This document shows, one piece after another, positions 26,187 through 35,079 of a stretch of 42,521 bases of DNA (the first letter of the stretch is position 1; each line of letters begins with the position of its first letter). The stretch is taken from assembly GCA_029778105.1 (NCBI GenBank), contig JAKOQZ010000140.1:1-42521 (forward strand). The letters are read 5' to 3'. The position numbers and the translations under genes are program-made. The DNA is from Pseudomonadota bacterium. GTDB lineage: Bacteria; Pseudomonadota; Alphaproteobacteria; Micropepsales; Micropepsaceae. The notes under the pieces were generated by a model. It was not told the origin of the DNA and ran no database searches. It saw only the letters and a list, made by a program, of their open reading frames with translations.

Positions 26187-27169
26187 GCCGCCCGATCCAG
26201 AGCTTCGTGGGGCCAGACCGAGCGGATAGCGGTCGAGAGATCGGCCGGATCGTCGATGCGGCAGAGCGATGAAACGACATCGCGCTCCACCCCTTCATGC
26301 ACCAGATAGGCGGCAAGGTGCTTGCGGAAGTTCAGCAAGCCCTTGCGCGCGCCATAGCACAGCAGACTGCCATCGAGCTGTTCCAGCGCGGCCTCGCGCC
26401 GCTCGTCCGAGCCGGGGCGACGATACGGTCGCCCGTTCAGATTGGCCGCGATTTCGCCCAGCAACCAGGGCCGTCCGACGGCGGCACGGCCGATCAGCAC
26501 GCCGCTGGCACCAGAGCGCGCAAGGGCGGCGCGCGCATCGTCCGCAGTCGAAATGTCGCCATTGACGAAAACAGGGATGCCGACCGCCTGCCGGACGGGC
26601 GACACGGCTGACCAGTCGGCAGCGCCGGTGTAGAACTGACAGCGCGTGCGGCCATGGACCGACACCAGGGCCGCACCGGCCGACTCCGCCCTGCTGGCGA
26701 GTGCGGGCGCGTTCAGCGAGGTGTGGTCCCAGCCCAGACGCATCTTGACCGATACAGGCAGGCGGACTGCGCCGAGCACCGCCTCGATCAGGGCGAGCGC
26801 GCCATCCAGATCGCGCATCAGCGCGGAGCCCGCGTAGCCGCCGACGACCCGCCGCGCGGGGCAGCCCATATTGATGTCGATGAGGCTCGCACCCTGCCCC
26901 TCCGCGATCCGCGCCGCTTCGGCCATCCATTCCGGCCGACAGCCCGCGAGCTGGATCGCATAGACGCCGCCTTCGGCATCACAGGCCGCCCGTTCGAAGG
27001 CTTCCTCATCGCCGGCGGCCAGACGGTCGCTCGCGACCATCTCGGTGACCGTGAGGCTGGCGCCGTAGCGTCGCGCCAGTCGGCGAAACGGTGCGTCCGT
27101 CACGCCGGACATCGGGGCGAGCACGACCGGGGCCGCGTCGGGGATCAGGTTGGGACGGACGATGCTCAT
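26183..27169 (-). CDS. dusB: tRNA-dihydrouridine synthase DusB (NifR3-like)
   Basis: An FMN enzyme that reduces uridine to dihydrouridine in tRNA. The 328-residue TIM barrel has [17 protein letters not shown] at the start, [20 protein letters not shown] with the catalytic Cys (about 104), [29 protein letters not shown] and [14 protein letters not shown]. It heads the ntrBCYX operon and is divergent from ispDF with 89 bases between starts. Confidence 0.95.
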   Translation of the reverse strand: MSIVRPNLIPDAAPVVLAPMSGVTDAPFRRLARRYGASLTVTEMVASDRLAAGDEEAFERAACDAEGGVYAIQLAGCRPEWMAEAARIAEGQGASLIDINMGCPARRVVGGYAGSALMRDLDGALALIEAVLGAVRLPVSVKMRLGWDHTSLNAPALASRAESAGAALVSVHGRTRCQFYTGAADWSAVSPVRQAVGIPVFVNGDISTADDARAALARSGASGVLIGRAAVGRPWLLGEIAANLNGRPYRRPGSDERREAALEQLDGSLLCYGARKGLLNFRKHLAAYLVHEGVERDVVSSLCRIDDPADLSTAIRSVWPHEALDRAA

Positions 27170-27258
27170 GCGCCGGGTTGGTCAGGGGTGCCTAATAATG
27201 CGGCATCTCCATATCAGCGCTCTTGTTTCGCCCCAAGCCCGGATGCGATGACGAAAGC

Positions 27259-28419
27259 ATGAGCAACGCCCGCATCGCCGTTCTGATCGTCGCCGCCGGT
27301 CGCGGCACGCGGTTGGGCGAAGGCGTGCCCAAGCAGTACCGCCCCCTGCTTGGGCGCGCCGTTCTGGCCCATGCGATCGAGGAGGTCCGCCGGGCTTTTC
27401 CGGAAGCCTTCCTCACCTGTGTCATCGGCCCGGAGGACCGGGCGGACTATGAGGCGGCGCTGGGTGAGGCTGCCCCTGACGCGGTCGCCGGGGGCGCCAG
27501 CCGGCAGGAAAGCGTCTTCCTCGGACTGAAGGCGCTGACGGCGCAATCGCCCGACATCGTCCTGATCCATGACGCCGCCCGCCCTTTCGGGATCGACGCC
27601 GTCGCGGGTCGCTTGCTGAAGGCCCTCCAGGGCGGAGGTTTCGACGGCGCGGCGCCCGGGCTGGAAGTGCCCGACTCTCTGCGCCGCGCGGGTCCCGCCG
27701 GTTTTACGCCTGTGGAGCGCGCCGGCATCTGGCGCGTTCAGACCCCGCAGGCATTTCGCTTCCAGCCGATCCTGGCGGCGCACCGGCAAGCGGAAGGCGC
27801 GAACATGACAGACGATCTGAGCGTCGCCGAGGCGGCTGGCCTGCGTATCACTCTGGTGCCGGGCGATGAACGCGCGATCAAGATCACGACGCCGCAGGAT
27901 ATCGCGCGCGCCGAAGCGATCCTGATCGCGGCGCGCGGCGATGTCAGGGTCGGGCATGGGTATGACGTGCACGCATTCGCGCCGGGGGACAGCGTCATGC
28001 TGTGCGGGGTGCGTGTACCGCATAGCGCGGCCTTGTCCGGGCACTCGGATGCCGATGTCGGGCTGCATGCCCTGACCGATGCGGTTCTGGGCGCAATCGG
28101 CGCCGCCGACATCGGCGCGCACTTTCCGCCCAGCGATCCGCGCTGGCGGGGCGCACCGTCAGACGCGTTCCTGCGGCACGCGATTGCGCTGGTCGGCGCG
28201 GAGAACGGCGTGATCGCCCACCTGGACGTGACGCTTGTTTGCGAAGCCCCGAAGATCGGGCCGCACCGCGACGCGATGGTGGCGCGCATCGCCGGGATTG
28301 CGGGCATCGGCGCAGGAAGGGTTTCGGTGAAAGCGACGACGACAGAAGGCCTTGGCTTTGCCGGCCGGCGCGAAGGGATCGCCGCTTACGCCACCGCGAC
28401 CGTACGGTTGCCCACATGA
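27259..28419 (+). CDS. ispDF: Bifunctional IspD/IspF (MEP isoprenoid pathway)
   Basis: A fused enzyme of 386 residues carrying out CTP-dependent cytidylylation of methylerythritol phosphate (IspD) and later cyclisation to MEcPP (IspF). The IspD half (1-225) has VLIVAAGRGTRLGEGVPKQYRPL, HDAARP and TPQAFRF; the IspF half (about 229-386) has VGHGYDVHAF with metal ligands D and H, LSGHSDADVGLHALTDAV and the ATTTEGLGF end. The fusion is frequent in alphaproteobacteria. The frame extends back to 27223, but the ATG at 27259 directly precedes the first strand. It overlaps pgpA by four bases. Confidence 0.97.
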   Translation: MSNARIAVLIVAAGRGTRLGEGVPKQYRPLLGRAVLAHAIEEVRRAFPEAFLTCVIGPEDRADYEAALGEAAPDAVAGGASRQESVFLGLKALTAQSPDIVLIHDAARPFGIDAVAGRLLKALQGGGFDGAAPGLEVPDSLRRAGPAGFTPVERAGIWRVQTPQAFRFQPILAAHRQAEGANMTDDLSVAEAAGLRITLVPGDERAIKITTPQDIARAEAILIAARGDVRVGHGYDVHAFAPGDSVMLCGVRVPHSAALSGHSDADVGLHALTDAVLGAIGAADIGAHFPPSDPRWRGAPSDAFLRHAIALVGAENGVIAHLDVTLVCEAPKIGPHRDAMVARIAGIAGIGAGRVSVKATTTEGLGFAGRREGIAAYATATVRLPT

Positions 28420-28916
28420 GGCGGATCAAGAAGAGCGACCGCCAGCACGAAGCGTTGCACACACCGGCCGGCTGGGTCGCCAGCATGTCCGGAATCGGCC
28501 TGCTGCCCACTGCGCCGGGAACTTGGGCGTCGGCCGCGACGCTGCCGCTGGGCTGGGTTATCGCGGCCTGGCAGGGCCCTTGGGCCGTGCTGGCCGCGTC
28601 TCTCATCGTGTTTGCGGTCGGCGTCTATGCCTCGTCGCAGGTGATCCGGCGCATCGAAACGGATGATCCGTCGGTCATCGTCATCGACGAGATGGCAGGC
28701 CAGTTGCTGACCCTCGTTTTCGCGCCGTTGACCTGGCAGGCCTATCTGGCGGCCTTCCTTGCCTTTCGCTTCTTCGACCTGACGAAGATCTGGCCCGCCT
28801 CGTGGCTGGACCGCGAGATCGGGGGCGGGTTCGGCGCGATGGCCGACGACATGCTGGCCGGGCTATATGGCATGCTGGTGATCCTGGGCGCGGTGCATAT
28901 GGGCTGGCTGTCGTGA
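28416..28916 (+). CDS. pgpA: Phosphatidylglycerophosphatase A
   Basis: Dephosphorylates phosphatidylglycerophosphate to phosphatidylglycerol in the inner membrane. The 166-residue protein has GIGLLPTAPGTWASAATLP (about 26-44), V-I-V-I-D-E-M-A-G-Q-L (about 88-98), RFFDLTKIWPASW and GGFGAMADDMLAGLY, which together form the PgpA signature with the metal-binding D-E and D-D acids. Several hydrophobic helices are present. ATGA overlap with ispDF and GTGA overlap with cinA make a three-gene coupled set. Confidence 0.94.
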   Translation: MRRIKKSDRQHEALHTPAGWVASMSGIGLLPTAPGTWASAATLPLGWVIAAWQGPWAVLAASLIVFAVGVYASSQVIRRIETDDPSVIVIDEMAGQLLTLVFAPLTWQAYLAAFLAFRFFDLTKIWPASWLDREIGGGFGAMADDMLAGLYGMLVILGAVHMGWLS

Positions 28917-29410
28917 CGTTCTCCCCTTCCCTTCTTGCGCAGGCAGAAGCGCTTCATGCGGCGTGCCGTGCGGCCGGGCTGAAAATGGCGGTGGCAGAGA
29001 GCTGCACGGGCGGGCTTCTGGCGGGGTTGCTGACCGAACTTGCCGGCTCGTCGGACAATTTCGACCGGGGCTTCGTCACCTATTCCAACGAAGCCAAGCA
29101 CGATCTGCTGGGCGTGCCGCGCGATATGCTGGCCGACTATGGCGCGGTCAGCGAGCCGGTCGCCCGGGCGATGGCGGAGGGCTGCCTCAATGTGGCGGGC
29201 GTCGACCTGGCGGCCTCGGTGACAGGCGTCGCTGGCCCCGGCGGCGGCAGCGCCATGAAGCCCGTCGGCCTGGTTCATTTCGGGGCGGCGCGGCGCGGGC
29301 GCGGGGTGATCCACGAAGTTCACCGGTTCGGCGATCTGGGGCGCGGCGAGATACGGCTCAGGGCGGTCGAGACGGCGATGAACCTTCTAGCGAGGTTGGC
29401 GACAGCTTGA
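28913..29410 (+). CDS. CinA C-terminal-type nicotinamide-nucleotide amidase
   Basis: Converts NMN to nicotinate mononucleotide in the PncC pathway. The 165-residue protein consists only of the CinA C-terminal domain: MAVAESCTGGLLAGLLT (about 25-41) with the catalytic Ser in AESCTGG, FVTYSNEAKHDLLGVP, and ASVTGVAGPGGGSAMKPVG. The N-terminal molybdopterin-binding part of full-length CinA is absent, as in E. coli PncC/YgaD. The GTG start overlaps the pgpA stop (GTGA), and no ATG lies nearby. Confidence 0.93.
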   Translation: MTFSPSLLAQAEALHAACRAAGLKMAVAESCTGGLLAGLLTELAGSSDNFDRGFVTYSNEAKHDLLGVPRDMLADYGAVSEPVARAMAEGCLNVAGVDLAASVTGVAGPGGGSAMKPVGLVHFGAARRGRGVIHEVHRFGDLGRGEIRLRAVETAMNLLARLATA

Positions 29411-29471
29411 TTTGCGGTCGTCACTTTCGCGTGTTAGAGCCCGTCACAAATCAATTCAGAGGTCTTTTGCG

Positions 29472-29753
29472 ATGCGTAGCGCCCGGTTTGCAGCGGTATT
29501 TTCGACCCTGATCCTGGCGCCGGCGGCGCTGGCGGACGATGCGGCCGGGCTTCAGATCCTCATCGACATGCAGGACCCCACCCAGATCGCCAAGTCGTTC
29601 TGCGTCCTCGACAGCAAGCTCTACAGCGAAGATTCGCAGGTCTGCGTTTCGGCCAATCTGCGTCTGACCTGCACGGCCGTCGATGCCGCCGACAAGACCA
29701 AGGGCTTCAAGTGGACGGTGGCTCCGGACGAGAAGACGCCGCGCTGCAAGTAA
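29472..29753 (+). CDS. Small secreted protein of unknown function
   Basis: A 93-residue product not recognised as a family. It has a clear signal peptide, MRSARFAAVFSTLILAPAALA, cleaved before DDAAG. The mature part of about 72 residues has four cysteines (in SFCVLD, SQVCVS, RLTCTA and the penultimate PRCK), which could form two disulphides in the periplasm. GAGG at 29459-29462 sits nine bases before the ATG. The last 47 bases overlap the 3' end of the convergent ratA-like gene. Confidence 0.75.
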   Translation: MRSARFAAVFSTLILAPAALADDAAGLQILIDMQDPTQIAKSFCVLDSKLYSEDSQVCVSANLRLTCTAVDAADKTKGFKWTVAPDEKTPRCK

Positions 29754-30204
29754 GCGGGGCCGCGTAGAGCGCGTCGGCGCGCTGGACGAAGGCTTCAGAC
29801 AGCTTCAACAGCGCCTTTTCCATCATCGTCTTGGCCAGCAGCTGAAGCACGCGGCTGCGGAATTCGAAGTCGATATCGAAGTCGACGCGGCTGCCGCTTT
29901 CGAGCGGTTGAAAGCGCCATGCGTTGATCAGGCGCTTGAACGGCCCGTCGATATAGGCGACGTCGATGGCGAGGCTCGGCTTGTCGAGCGTCACGCGGGT
30001 GGTGAAGCGCTCCTCGAAGCCTTTGAAGCGGGCGACCATATCGGCGGTCACGAGCCCCCGGCCCTGCTCGTCCGTTTCTTCAGAACGCACCCGTAACGCC
30101 TTGCACCAGGGGAGAAATTCCGGGTAGCGGCGGATGTCGGCCACGAGGTCGAACATCTGCGCCGCGCCGTGCGGCACGATGCGGGTGTCGTGGGCGTGCG
30201 GCAT
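29707..30204 (-). CDS. RatA/Coq10-family START-domain protein
   Basis: The 165-residue product matches the Coq10/RatA START-like fold: an N-terminal V-P-H-G-A-A-Q-M-F-D-L-V-A-D-I-R-R-Y-P-E-F-L-P-W-C segment (about 10-34), VTADMVARFKGFEERFTTRV in the middle and a long C-terminal helix (KALLKLSEAFVQRADALY). Mitochondrial Coq10 binds ubiquinone. E. coli RatA was described as a 70S assembly inhibitor, though that toxin role is disputed. Here it is joined to lipA by a one-base overlap (TGATG), a common pairing in alphaproteobacteria, so a quinone-binding role is the more likely. Confidence 0.85.
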   Translation of the reverse strand: MPHAHDTRIVPHGAAQMFDLVADIRRYPEFLPWCKALRVRSEETDEQGRGLVTADMVARFKGFEERFTTRVTLDKPSLAIDVAYIDGPFKRLINAWRFQPLESGSRVDFDIDFEFRSRVLQLLAKTMMEKALLKLSEAFVQRADALYAAPLTCSAASSRPEPPST

Positions 30205-31160
30205 CAGCGACCCTTTTGGCGGGCGTCGCGCATCCGGGCGAAGTCGCTGTCGGCGTGGTACGAGGAACGGGTCAGCGGGCTGGCCGAGACCATCAGGAAG
30301 CCCTTGGCCCAGGCGATGGTTTCCAGCGCCTTGAACTCGTCGGGCGACCAGAAGCGGTCGACGGCGGCGTGCCGGCGGGTCGGCTGAAGGTACTGGCCGA
30401 CGGTCAGGAAATCGACATTCGCGGCGCGGAGGTCGTCCATCACCTGCATCACCTCCTCCCGGCTTTCGCCGAGGCCGGCCATGAGGCCCGACTTGGTGAA
30501 GATGGTGGGGTCGAGTTCCTTAGCCTGCTGCAGGATGCGGAGCGAGTGGAAATAGCGGGCGCCGGGGCGGATCGAGAGATAGAGCCGCGGCACGGTTTCC
30601 AGATTGTGGTTGAAGACGTCGGGCCGGGCCTCGACGACGACTTCGAGCGCACCGGGCTTGCGCAGGAAGTCGGGCGTCAGGACCTCGATGGTGGTTTCCG
30701 GCGCGGCCTTGCGGATGGCGCGGATGACCTGAGCGAAGTGTTCCGCCCCGCCATCCTTGAGGTCGTCACGGTCGACCGAGGTGATGACCACATGGGCGAG
30801 GCCGAGCTTGGCGACGGCATCCGCCACGCGGTTCGGCTCGTCGAGATCGAGCGGCTGCGGGACACCGGTCTTCACGTTGCAGAACGAGCAGGCCCGCGTG
30901 CACGTCTCGCCCATGATCATCATGGTGGCGTGCTTCTGGCTCCAGCACTCGCCGATATTGGGGCACGCGGCCTCTTCGCAGACGGTCGCGAGCTTGTTGT
31001 CGCGCATCAGGCGCTGGGTCTCGGCATAGACCGGCGACGTCGGCGCCTTGACCCGAATCCAGTCGGGCTTGCGCTGCAGCGGGGTTTCCTCGCGGTTGCG
31101 CTTTTCCGGGTGGCGGAACGCCTGGCGGGCGTCGCCATTGCTGTCGAAGAGGACGGCCAT
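30204..31160 (-). CDS. lipA: Lipoyl synthase
   Basis: A radical SAM enzyme that inserts two sulfur atoms into octanoyl groups on lipoyl domains. The 318-residue product has both iron-sulfur cysteine sets: auxiliary cluster C61-x4-C66-x5-C72 and radical SAM cluster C87-x3-C91-x2-C94, plus the C-terminal RSSYHAD whose serine ligates the auxiliary cluster. The open frame runs far upstream, but the ATG at 31160 gives the normal length. Its targets are encoded nearby: the lipoyl domains of PdhB and PdhC. lipB is not in the window. Confidence 0.96.
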   Translation of the reverse strand: MAVLFDSNGDARQAFRHPEKRNREETPLQRKPDWIRVKAPTSPVYAETQRLMRDNKLATVCEEAACPNIGECWSQKHATMMIMGETCTRACSFCNVKTGVPQPLDLDEPNRVADAVAKLGLAHVVITSVDRDDLKDGGAEHFAQVIRAIRKAAPETTIEVLTPDFLRKPGALEVVVEARPDVFNHNLETVPRLYLSIRPGARYFHSLRILQQAKELDPTIFTKSGLMAGLGESREEVMQVMDDLRAANVDFLTVGQYLQPTRRHAAVDRFWSPDEFKALETIAWAKGFLMVSASPLTRSSYHADSDFARMRDARQKGR

Positions 31161-31298
31161 GAGGGGAGATATAGGCCGATTTCCCGGCGTTGCCACGCCC
31201 GATTTCCGGCCTTTCCGTTGCGGGAGTCCAATTCTATATTGGGGGCTCAAGATCGCGGCAAAGTTCAACAAGTTCCGCGACTTAAGGAAACGACCCCG

Positions 31299-32867
31299 AT
31301 GGCTCTGCCGACCTATGAGGCCGCTCGCACCGAGATGTCCATGTTCGACGCGCTGCTGAAAGCGCGGGCCGATCACGGCAAGGACAAGGAGATTCTGTGG
31401 GACGCGAACGACGACCGGAAGCTGACCTATAACGAGATCGTCCGGGGCGCCTTTGCCCTGGGGCACGCCCTGACCCGCTCGACGGCCAGGGGCGAGACCG
31501 TAGCGATCATGTTGCCGACCGGGGCTGCGGCGGTGATCGCCTTTTTCGCCCTGCACGCATTTGGCCGCGTGCCGGCAATGCTGAACTTCACGGCCGGTGA
31601 GCGCGCGCTGGTGGCGGCGCTGAAGCTCGGCAACATCAAGACCGTGCTGACCGCCAAGCGGTTCATCGAGATCGGCAAGCTGGAAGAGCTTGTCGGGGAA
31701 CTCGGCCAGCACGCCAACATGGTGCTGCTGGACGAGCTGCGCGAAAAGCTGACGCTGGGCGACAAGATGACGGCGCTGTTCGGCTCGTACCTGCCCGGCC
31801 TGTTCAAGGCGCGCAAGAAGGCCAGCGACACCGGCGTCATCCTCTTCACCTCCGGCACGGAGGGCGACCCGAAGGGCGTGGTGCTTTCGAACCAGAACAT
31901 TCTCGCCAATGTCGAACAGGTGCGCTGCCATATCGAGCTGTTCGACACGGACATCGTGTTCAACCCGCTGCCGACCTTTCACTGCTTTGGCCTGACGGTG
32001 GGCGCGCTGCTGCCGATGCTGATCGGGGTGAAGGAGATCCTCTACCCCTCGCCGCTGCACGTCTCGATCATCCCGAAGAAGATCAAGGACAGCGGCGCGA
32101 CCATCCTGCTGGCGACCGACACGTTCATCGGCCACTACGCGCGGCAAGGCGACCAGGGCGATCTCAATTCCGTGCGCCTTGCGGTGTGCGGCGCGGAGCG
32201 GGTGCGCGACGAGACGCGCCAGCTGGTGCGGAAGAAGTACAATATCGAGATCCTGGAAGGTTACGGCGTCACCGAGGCGGCGCCCGTGGTGGCGGCCAAC
32301 CAGATCGAGGCGAACGTGCCGGGCACGGTCGGCAAGCTGATGCCGATGATGGAAAGCCGCCTTGAGCCGGTGGAAGGCATTCCCAATGCCGGACGGCTGT
32401 TCGTGAAGGGGCCGAACGTGATGGCGGGTTACCTGAAGCCCGACCAGCCGGGCGTCGTGCAGCCGCTGAAGGATGGCTGGCACGACACGGGCGATGTCGT
32501 GAACATCGACAAGCACGGCCATATCGCGATCAAGGGACGCCTGAAGCGCTTCGCCAAGATCGGCGGCGAGATGGTGTCGCTGACGGTCGTGGAGAACTGC
32601 GCCACGGCCCTGTGGCCCGACAACATGCACGCGGCGGTCGCCATTCCCGATGCGCGCAAGGGCGAGCAGATCGTGCTGGTGACCGACAGCAAGGAAGCGA
32701 ACCGGGCGGACCTGCACAGCTGGGCGCATAACCATGGCGTCCCCGAACTCGCGGTGCCGCGCAAGATCATGCATGTGGACGAGGTGCCGCTGCTGGGGAC
32801 CGGCAAGACCAACTATGTCGCCGTGCAGAAGATCGTGGACGCGGATATCGAGCCGAAGGCGGCCTAG
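31299..32867 (+). CDS. Acyl-ACP synthetase-like AMP-binding enzyme (similar to C-terminal half of Aas)
   Basis: The 522-residue ANL enzyme has [28 protein letters not shown] (SGTEG P-loop near 180), the [15 protein letters not shown] motif, [40 protein letters not shown] and a C-terminal [12 protein letters not shown] with the conserved lysine. The [10 protein letters not shown] and PTFHCFGLT patterns are those of the synthetase half of Aas, which activates fatty acids on ACP for lysophospholipid repair. The N-terminal acyltransferase half of Aas is absent. The ATG at 31299 has AAGGA upstream. It is divergent from lipA, with 138 bases between. Confidence 0.87.
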   Translation: MALPTYEAARTEMSMFDALLKARADHGKDKEILWDANDDRKLTYNEIVRGAFALGHALTRSTARGETVAIMLPTGAAAVIAFFALHAFGRVPAMLNFTAGERALVAALKLGNIKTVLTAKRFIEIGKLEELVGELGQHANMVLLDELREKLTLGDKMTALFGSYLPGLFKARKKASDTGVILFTSGTEGDPKGVVLSNQNILANVEQVRCHIELFDTDIVFNPLPTFHCFGLTVGALLPMLIGVKEILYPSPLHVSIIPKKIKDSGATILLATDTFIGHYARQGDQGDLNSVRLAVCGAERVRDETRQLVRKKYNIEILEGYGVTEAAPVVAANQIEANVPGTVGKLMPMMESRLEPVEGIPNAGRLFVKGPNVMAGYLKPDQPGVVQPLKDGWHDTGDVVNIDKHGHIAIKGRLKRFAKIGGEMVSLTVVENCATALWPDNMHAAVAIPDARKGEQIVLVTDSKEANRADLHSWAHNHGVPELAVPRKIMHVDEVPLLGTGKTNYVAVQKIVDADIEPKAA

Positions 32868-32884
32868 GAATAGTATCTCTAGAT

Positions 32885-32923
32885 GTTGTGGCCTGGCCTG
32901 CCCGGGCCACAACGACTCGTTTT
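32885..32923 (+). terminator. Terminator candidate after the acyl-ACP synthetase-like gene
   Basis: Stem GTTGTGGCC (32885-32893) pairs exactly with GGCCACAAC (32905-32913) around an 11-base loop. The T run is delayed and short (TTTT at 32920-32923, more Ts further on), so this is weaker than the other two terminators in the window. Confidence 0.55.
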
Positions 32924-33103
32924 CGCGTTTTTCGATGTTGGCGCCGCGGGCGATTTGAACGTCGATTTTCGTATTCGTTTGTCGCTGAAGCGCGTGGCCT
33001 CCCCTCCCCCTGTTCGTGACGCAACGTCACAATAGGAATATATCCACCTCATGGTGGGGATGCAAGGCGCGGTCAGCCGAGGCGGGCGCGGTGCCTTTTC
33101 AAC

Positions 33104-33148
33104 GCCCCCTCCGGCCTTCGGCTACCTGCTCCCGACGGGGGGAAGGCC
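33104..33148. repeat. REP-like palindromic intergenic repeat (degenerate)
   Basis: GGCCTTC (33113-33119) is inverted as GAAGGCC (33142-33148) around a segment with its own C-run/G-run pairing (CTCCC-GA-CGGGG). The layout, a C-rich block, a small CGGCCTTCGG-type hairpin and a CTCCC/GGGG hairpin, resembles short intergenic repeats common in alphaproteobacterial genomes. Only one copy is in this window, so repeat status is inferred from the look of it. Confidence 0.45.
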
Positions 33149-33168
33149 TTGAGCCTGCTTGCAGTGGG

Positions 33169-34569
33169 CTAGACGTGGATCACGCGGCCGTAGGCATCCA
33201 GCACCGCTTCGCCCATGACTTCGGAGATCGTGGGATGCGGGAAGATGGAGGTCATCAGGTCGGCTTCGGTGGCTTCCAGCGTGCGGGCGATGGTGTAGCC
33301 TTGGATCAGTTCGGTGACTTCGGGGCCGACCATGTGCGCGCCGAGGAGTTCGCCGGTTTTCGCGTCGAAGACGGTTTTCGCGAGCCCATCGGTTTCGCCA
33401 AGGGCGATGGCCTTGCCGTTGCCGATGAAGGGGAAGCGGCCGACCTTGACCTCGTAGCCCTTGGCTTTGGCTGCGGCTTCGGTGAGTCCGACGCTGGCGA
33501 CCTGGGGCGTGCAGTAGGTGCAGCCGGGGATCTTGGTGACATCGAGCGGGTGGACGCCCTTGACGCCGGCGATGCGCTCGACGGCGATGATGCCTTCGTG
33601 GCTGGCCTTGTGCGCCAGCCAGGGCGCGCCGGCGAGATCGCCGATGGCCCAGATGCCGGGGACGTTGGTGGCGCCCCATTTGTCGGTGACGACGTGGGTT
33701 TTCTCGACCTTCACGCCGAGCGCTTCGAGCCCCAGGTTTTCGACATTGCCGACGATGCCCACGGCCGAAATGACGCGGTCGACCGTGACCTGGCTTTCCT
33801 TGCCGTCCTTGGCCTTCAGCGTGACGGTGACGTTGTCGCTGCCCTTGGCAAGCTTCGTCACCGTGGTGCCGGTGAGGAGCGTCATGCCCTGCTTCTTGAA
33901 CTGCTTGGCGGCGAAGGCGGAGATTTCCTCGTCTTCGACCGGGAGGACGCGGTCCATCACCTCGACGACCGTCACATCGGCGCCGAGCGTGCGGTAGAAG
34001 CTGGCGAATTCGATGCCGATGGCGCCGGAGCCGATGACCAGCAGCGATTCCGGCATGGAGGGCGGGACCATCGCCTCCTTGTAGGTCCAGACCAGCTTGC
34101 CGTCGGCCTCGATGCCCGGGAGCGCGCGGGCGCGGGCGCCGGTGGCGAGAATGATGTTGGTGGCCGTGTAGTCGGTGACCTTGTTGTCCTTGGCGGTGAC
34201 CGAGACGACGCCTTTGCCCTTGAGCGTGGCGGTTCCGTCGATGACGGTGATCTTGTTCTTCTTCATGAGGAACTTGACGCCGTTGGAGAGCTGGCCCGCG
34301 ACGCCGCGCGAGCGCTTCACGACCGCCTCGATATCGAAGCGCGGGTTATCGGCCGCGAAGCCGAAATCCTTGAGGTGCTGAAGCGTGTGCCACACGTCCG
34401 CCGAACGCAGCAGCGCCTTGGTGGGGATGCAGCCCCAGTTGAGGCAGATGCCGCCGAGATGCTCGCGCTCCACGACGGCCGTTTTCAGGCCGAGCTGGCT
34501 GGCGCGGATGTCGGCGACATAGCCCCCGGGACCGGAGCCGATGACGATGACGTCGAAGGTGTCGGCCAT
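33169..34569 (-). CDS. lpdA: Dihydrolipoyl dehydrogenase (E3)
   Basis: The 466-residue flavoprotein reoxidises dihydrolipoyl groups of the PDH complex with NAD+. It has the FAD-binding IGSGPGGYVADIRA (10-23), the redox disulphide GGICLNWGCIPTKAL (C42 and C47), the NAD site VIGSGAIGIEFASF, WAIGDLAGAPWLAHKA and the C-terminal dimer segment FPHPTISEVMGEAVLDA with the catalytic His and Glu. It belongs with pdhABC but is cut off from pdhC by a gene on the other strand and so needs its own promoter, in the 51 bases before its start. Confidence 0.96.
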   Translation of the reverse strand: MADTFDVIVIGSGPGGYVADIRASQLGLKTAVVEREHLGGICLNWGCIPTKALLRSADVWHTLQHLKDFGFAADNPRFDIEAVVKRSRGVAGQLSNGVKFLMKKNKITVIDGTATLKGKGVVSVTAKDNKVTDYTATNIILATGARARALPGIEADGKLVWTYKEAMVPPSMPESLLVIGSGAIGIEFASFYRTLGADVTVVEVMDRVLPVEDEEISAFAAKQFKKQGMTLLTGTTVTKLAKGSDNVTVTLKAKDGKESQVTVDRVISAVGIVGNVENLGLEALGVKVEKTHVVTDKWGATNVPGIWAIGDLAGAPWLAHKASHEGIIAVERIAGVKGVHPLDVTKIPGCTYCTPQVASVGLTEAAAKAKGYEVKVGRFPFIGNGKAIALGETDGLAKTVFDAKTGELLGAHMVGPEVTELIQGYTIARTLEATEADLMTSIFPHPTISEVMGEAVLDAYGRVIHV

Positions 34570-34620
34570 TCAGATCACTCTCTGCTATAGGCGGGAGCAA
34601 GAAACGAGCGAGCCGTTCCC

Positions 34621-35070
34621 TTGCCCATCCCTACGATTTTCGTCGATGCCGATGCGTGCCCCGTGAAGGAAGAGACCTACAAGGTCGCGCGGCGTTATGG
34701 CTGCAAGGTGTTCGTGGTGGCGAATGCGGGCATTCGCGTGCCGCCGGACATTGAATTCGTGATGGTGGATGCGGGGCCGGATATCGCCGACGACTGGATA
34801 GCCGAACGCGTGACGCCGGGCGATATCGTGGTGACCAACGACATCCCCCTCGCCGACCGCACGCTGAAAGCCGGCGGGCTGGCGCTGGGCGCGACGGGCA
34901 AGGCGTTCACCACCGACATGATCGGCGGCGCGCTGGCGACGCGCGGGATCATGGAGCATCTGCGCAGCTTTGGCGAAGGCGGCGGCGGGCCGAAGCCTTT
35001 CTCCGCACAGGATCGCTCGCGGTTTCTGTCCGCGCTGGATGCGGCCGTCAACAAGGCGAAGCGGCTGTAG
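34621..35070 (+). CDS. YaiI/YqxD family protein (UPF0178)
   Basis: The 149-residue product matches UPF0178: FVDADACPVKEE (about 7-18), VFVVANAGIRVP, DDWIAERVTPGDIVVTNDIPLADRTLKAG and GKAFTTDMIGGALATR. The acidic DADACP and DIPLAD positions resemble a PIN-like or NYN-type nuclease site, but no activity is established. The start is TTG at 34621, as no ATG or GTG gives the conserved N-terminus. It runs opposite to its PDH neighbours and ends 9 bases from the pdhC stop. Confidence 0.88.
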   Translation: MPIPTIFVDADACPVKEETYKVARRYGCKVFVVANAGIRVPPDIEFVMVDAGPDIADDWIAERVTPGDIVVTNDIPLADRTLKAGGLALGATGKAFTTDMIGGALATRGIMEHLRSFGEGGGGPKPFSAQDRSRFLSALDAAVNKAKRL

Positions 35071-35079
35071 CATCGCCGC

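Larger units (their letters stand above)
32868..33168. other. Noncoding stretch between convergent acyl-ACP synthetase-like gene and lpdA
   Basis: No gene is visible. It contains a terminator candidate near its left end, an exact inverted repeat GTGACG-CAA-CGTCAC at 33016-33030, and a palindromic GC-rich repeat at 33104-33148, each listed or discussed separately. Confidence 0.6.

Noticed and set aside
30216-31298. Upstream extension of the acyl-ACP synthetase frame to 30216
   Set aside because: It is antisense to lipA. The ATG at 31299 has a ribosome site and gives the family's N-terminus.
31161-32912. Upstream extension of the lipA frame to 32912
   Set aside because: This part is antisense to the acyl-ACP synthetase-like gene, has no domain and would triple the normal LipA length.
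32971-34590. Plus-strand frames opposite lpdA, up to 524 codons
   Set aside because: lpdA has full FAD, NAD and redox-disulphide motifs. The opposite frames have no motif.
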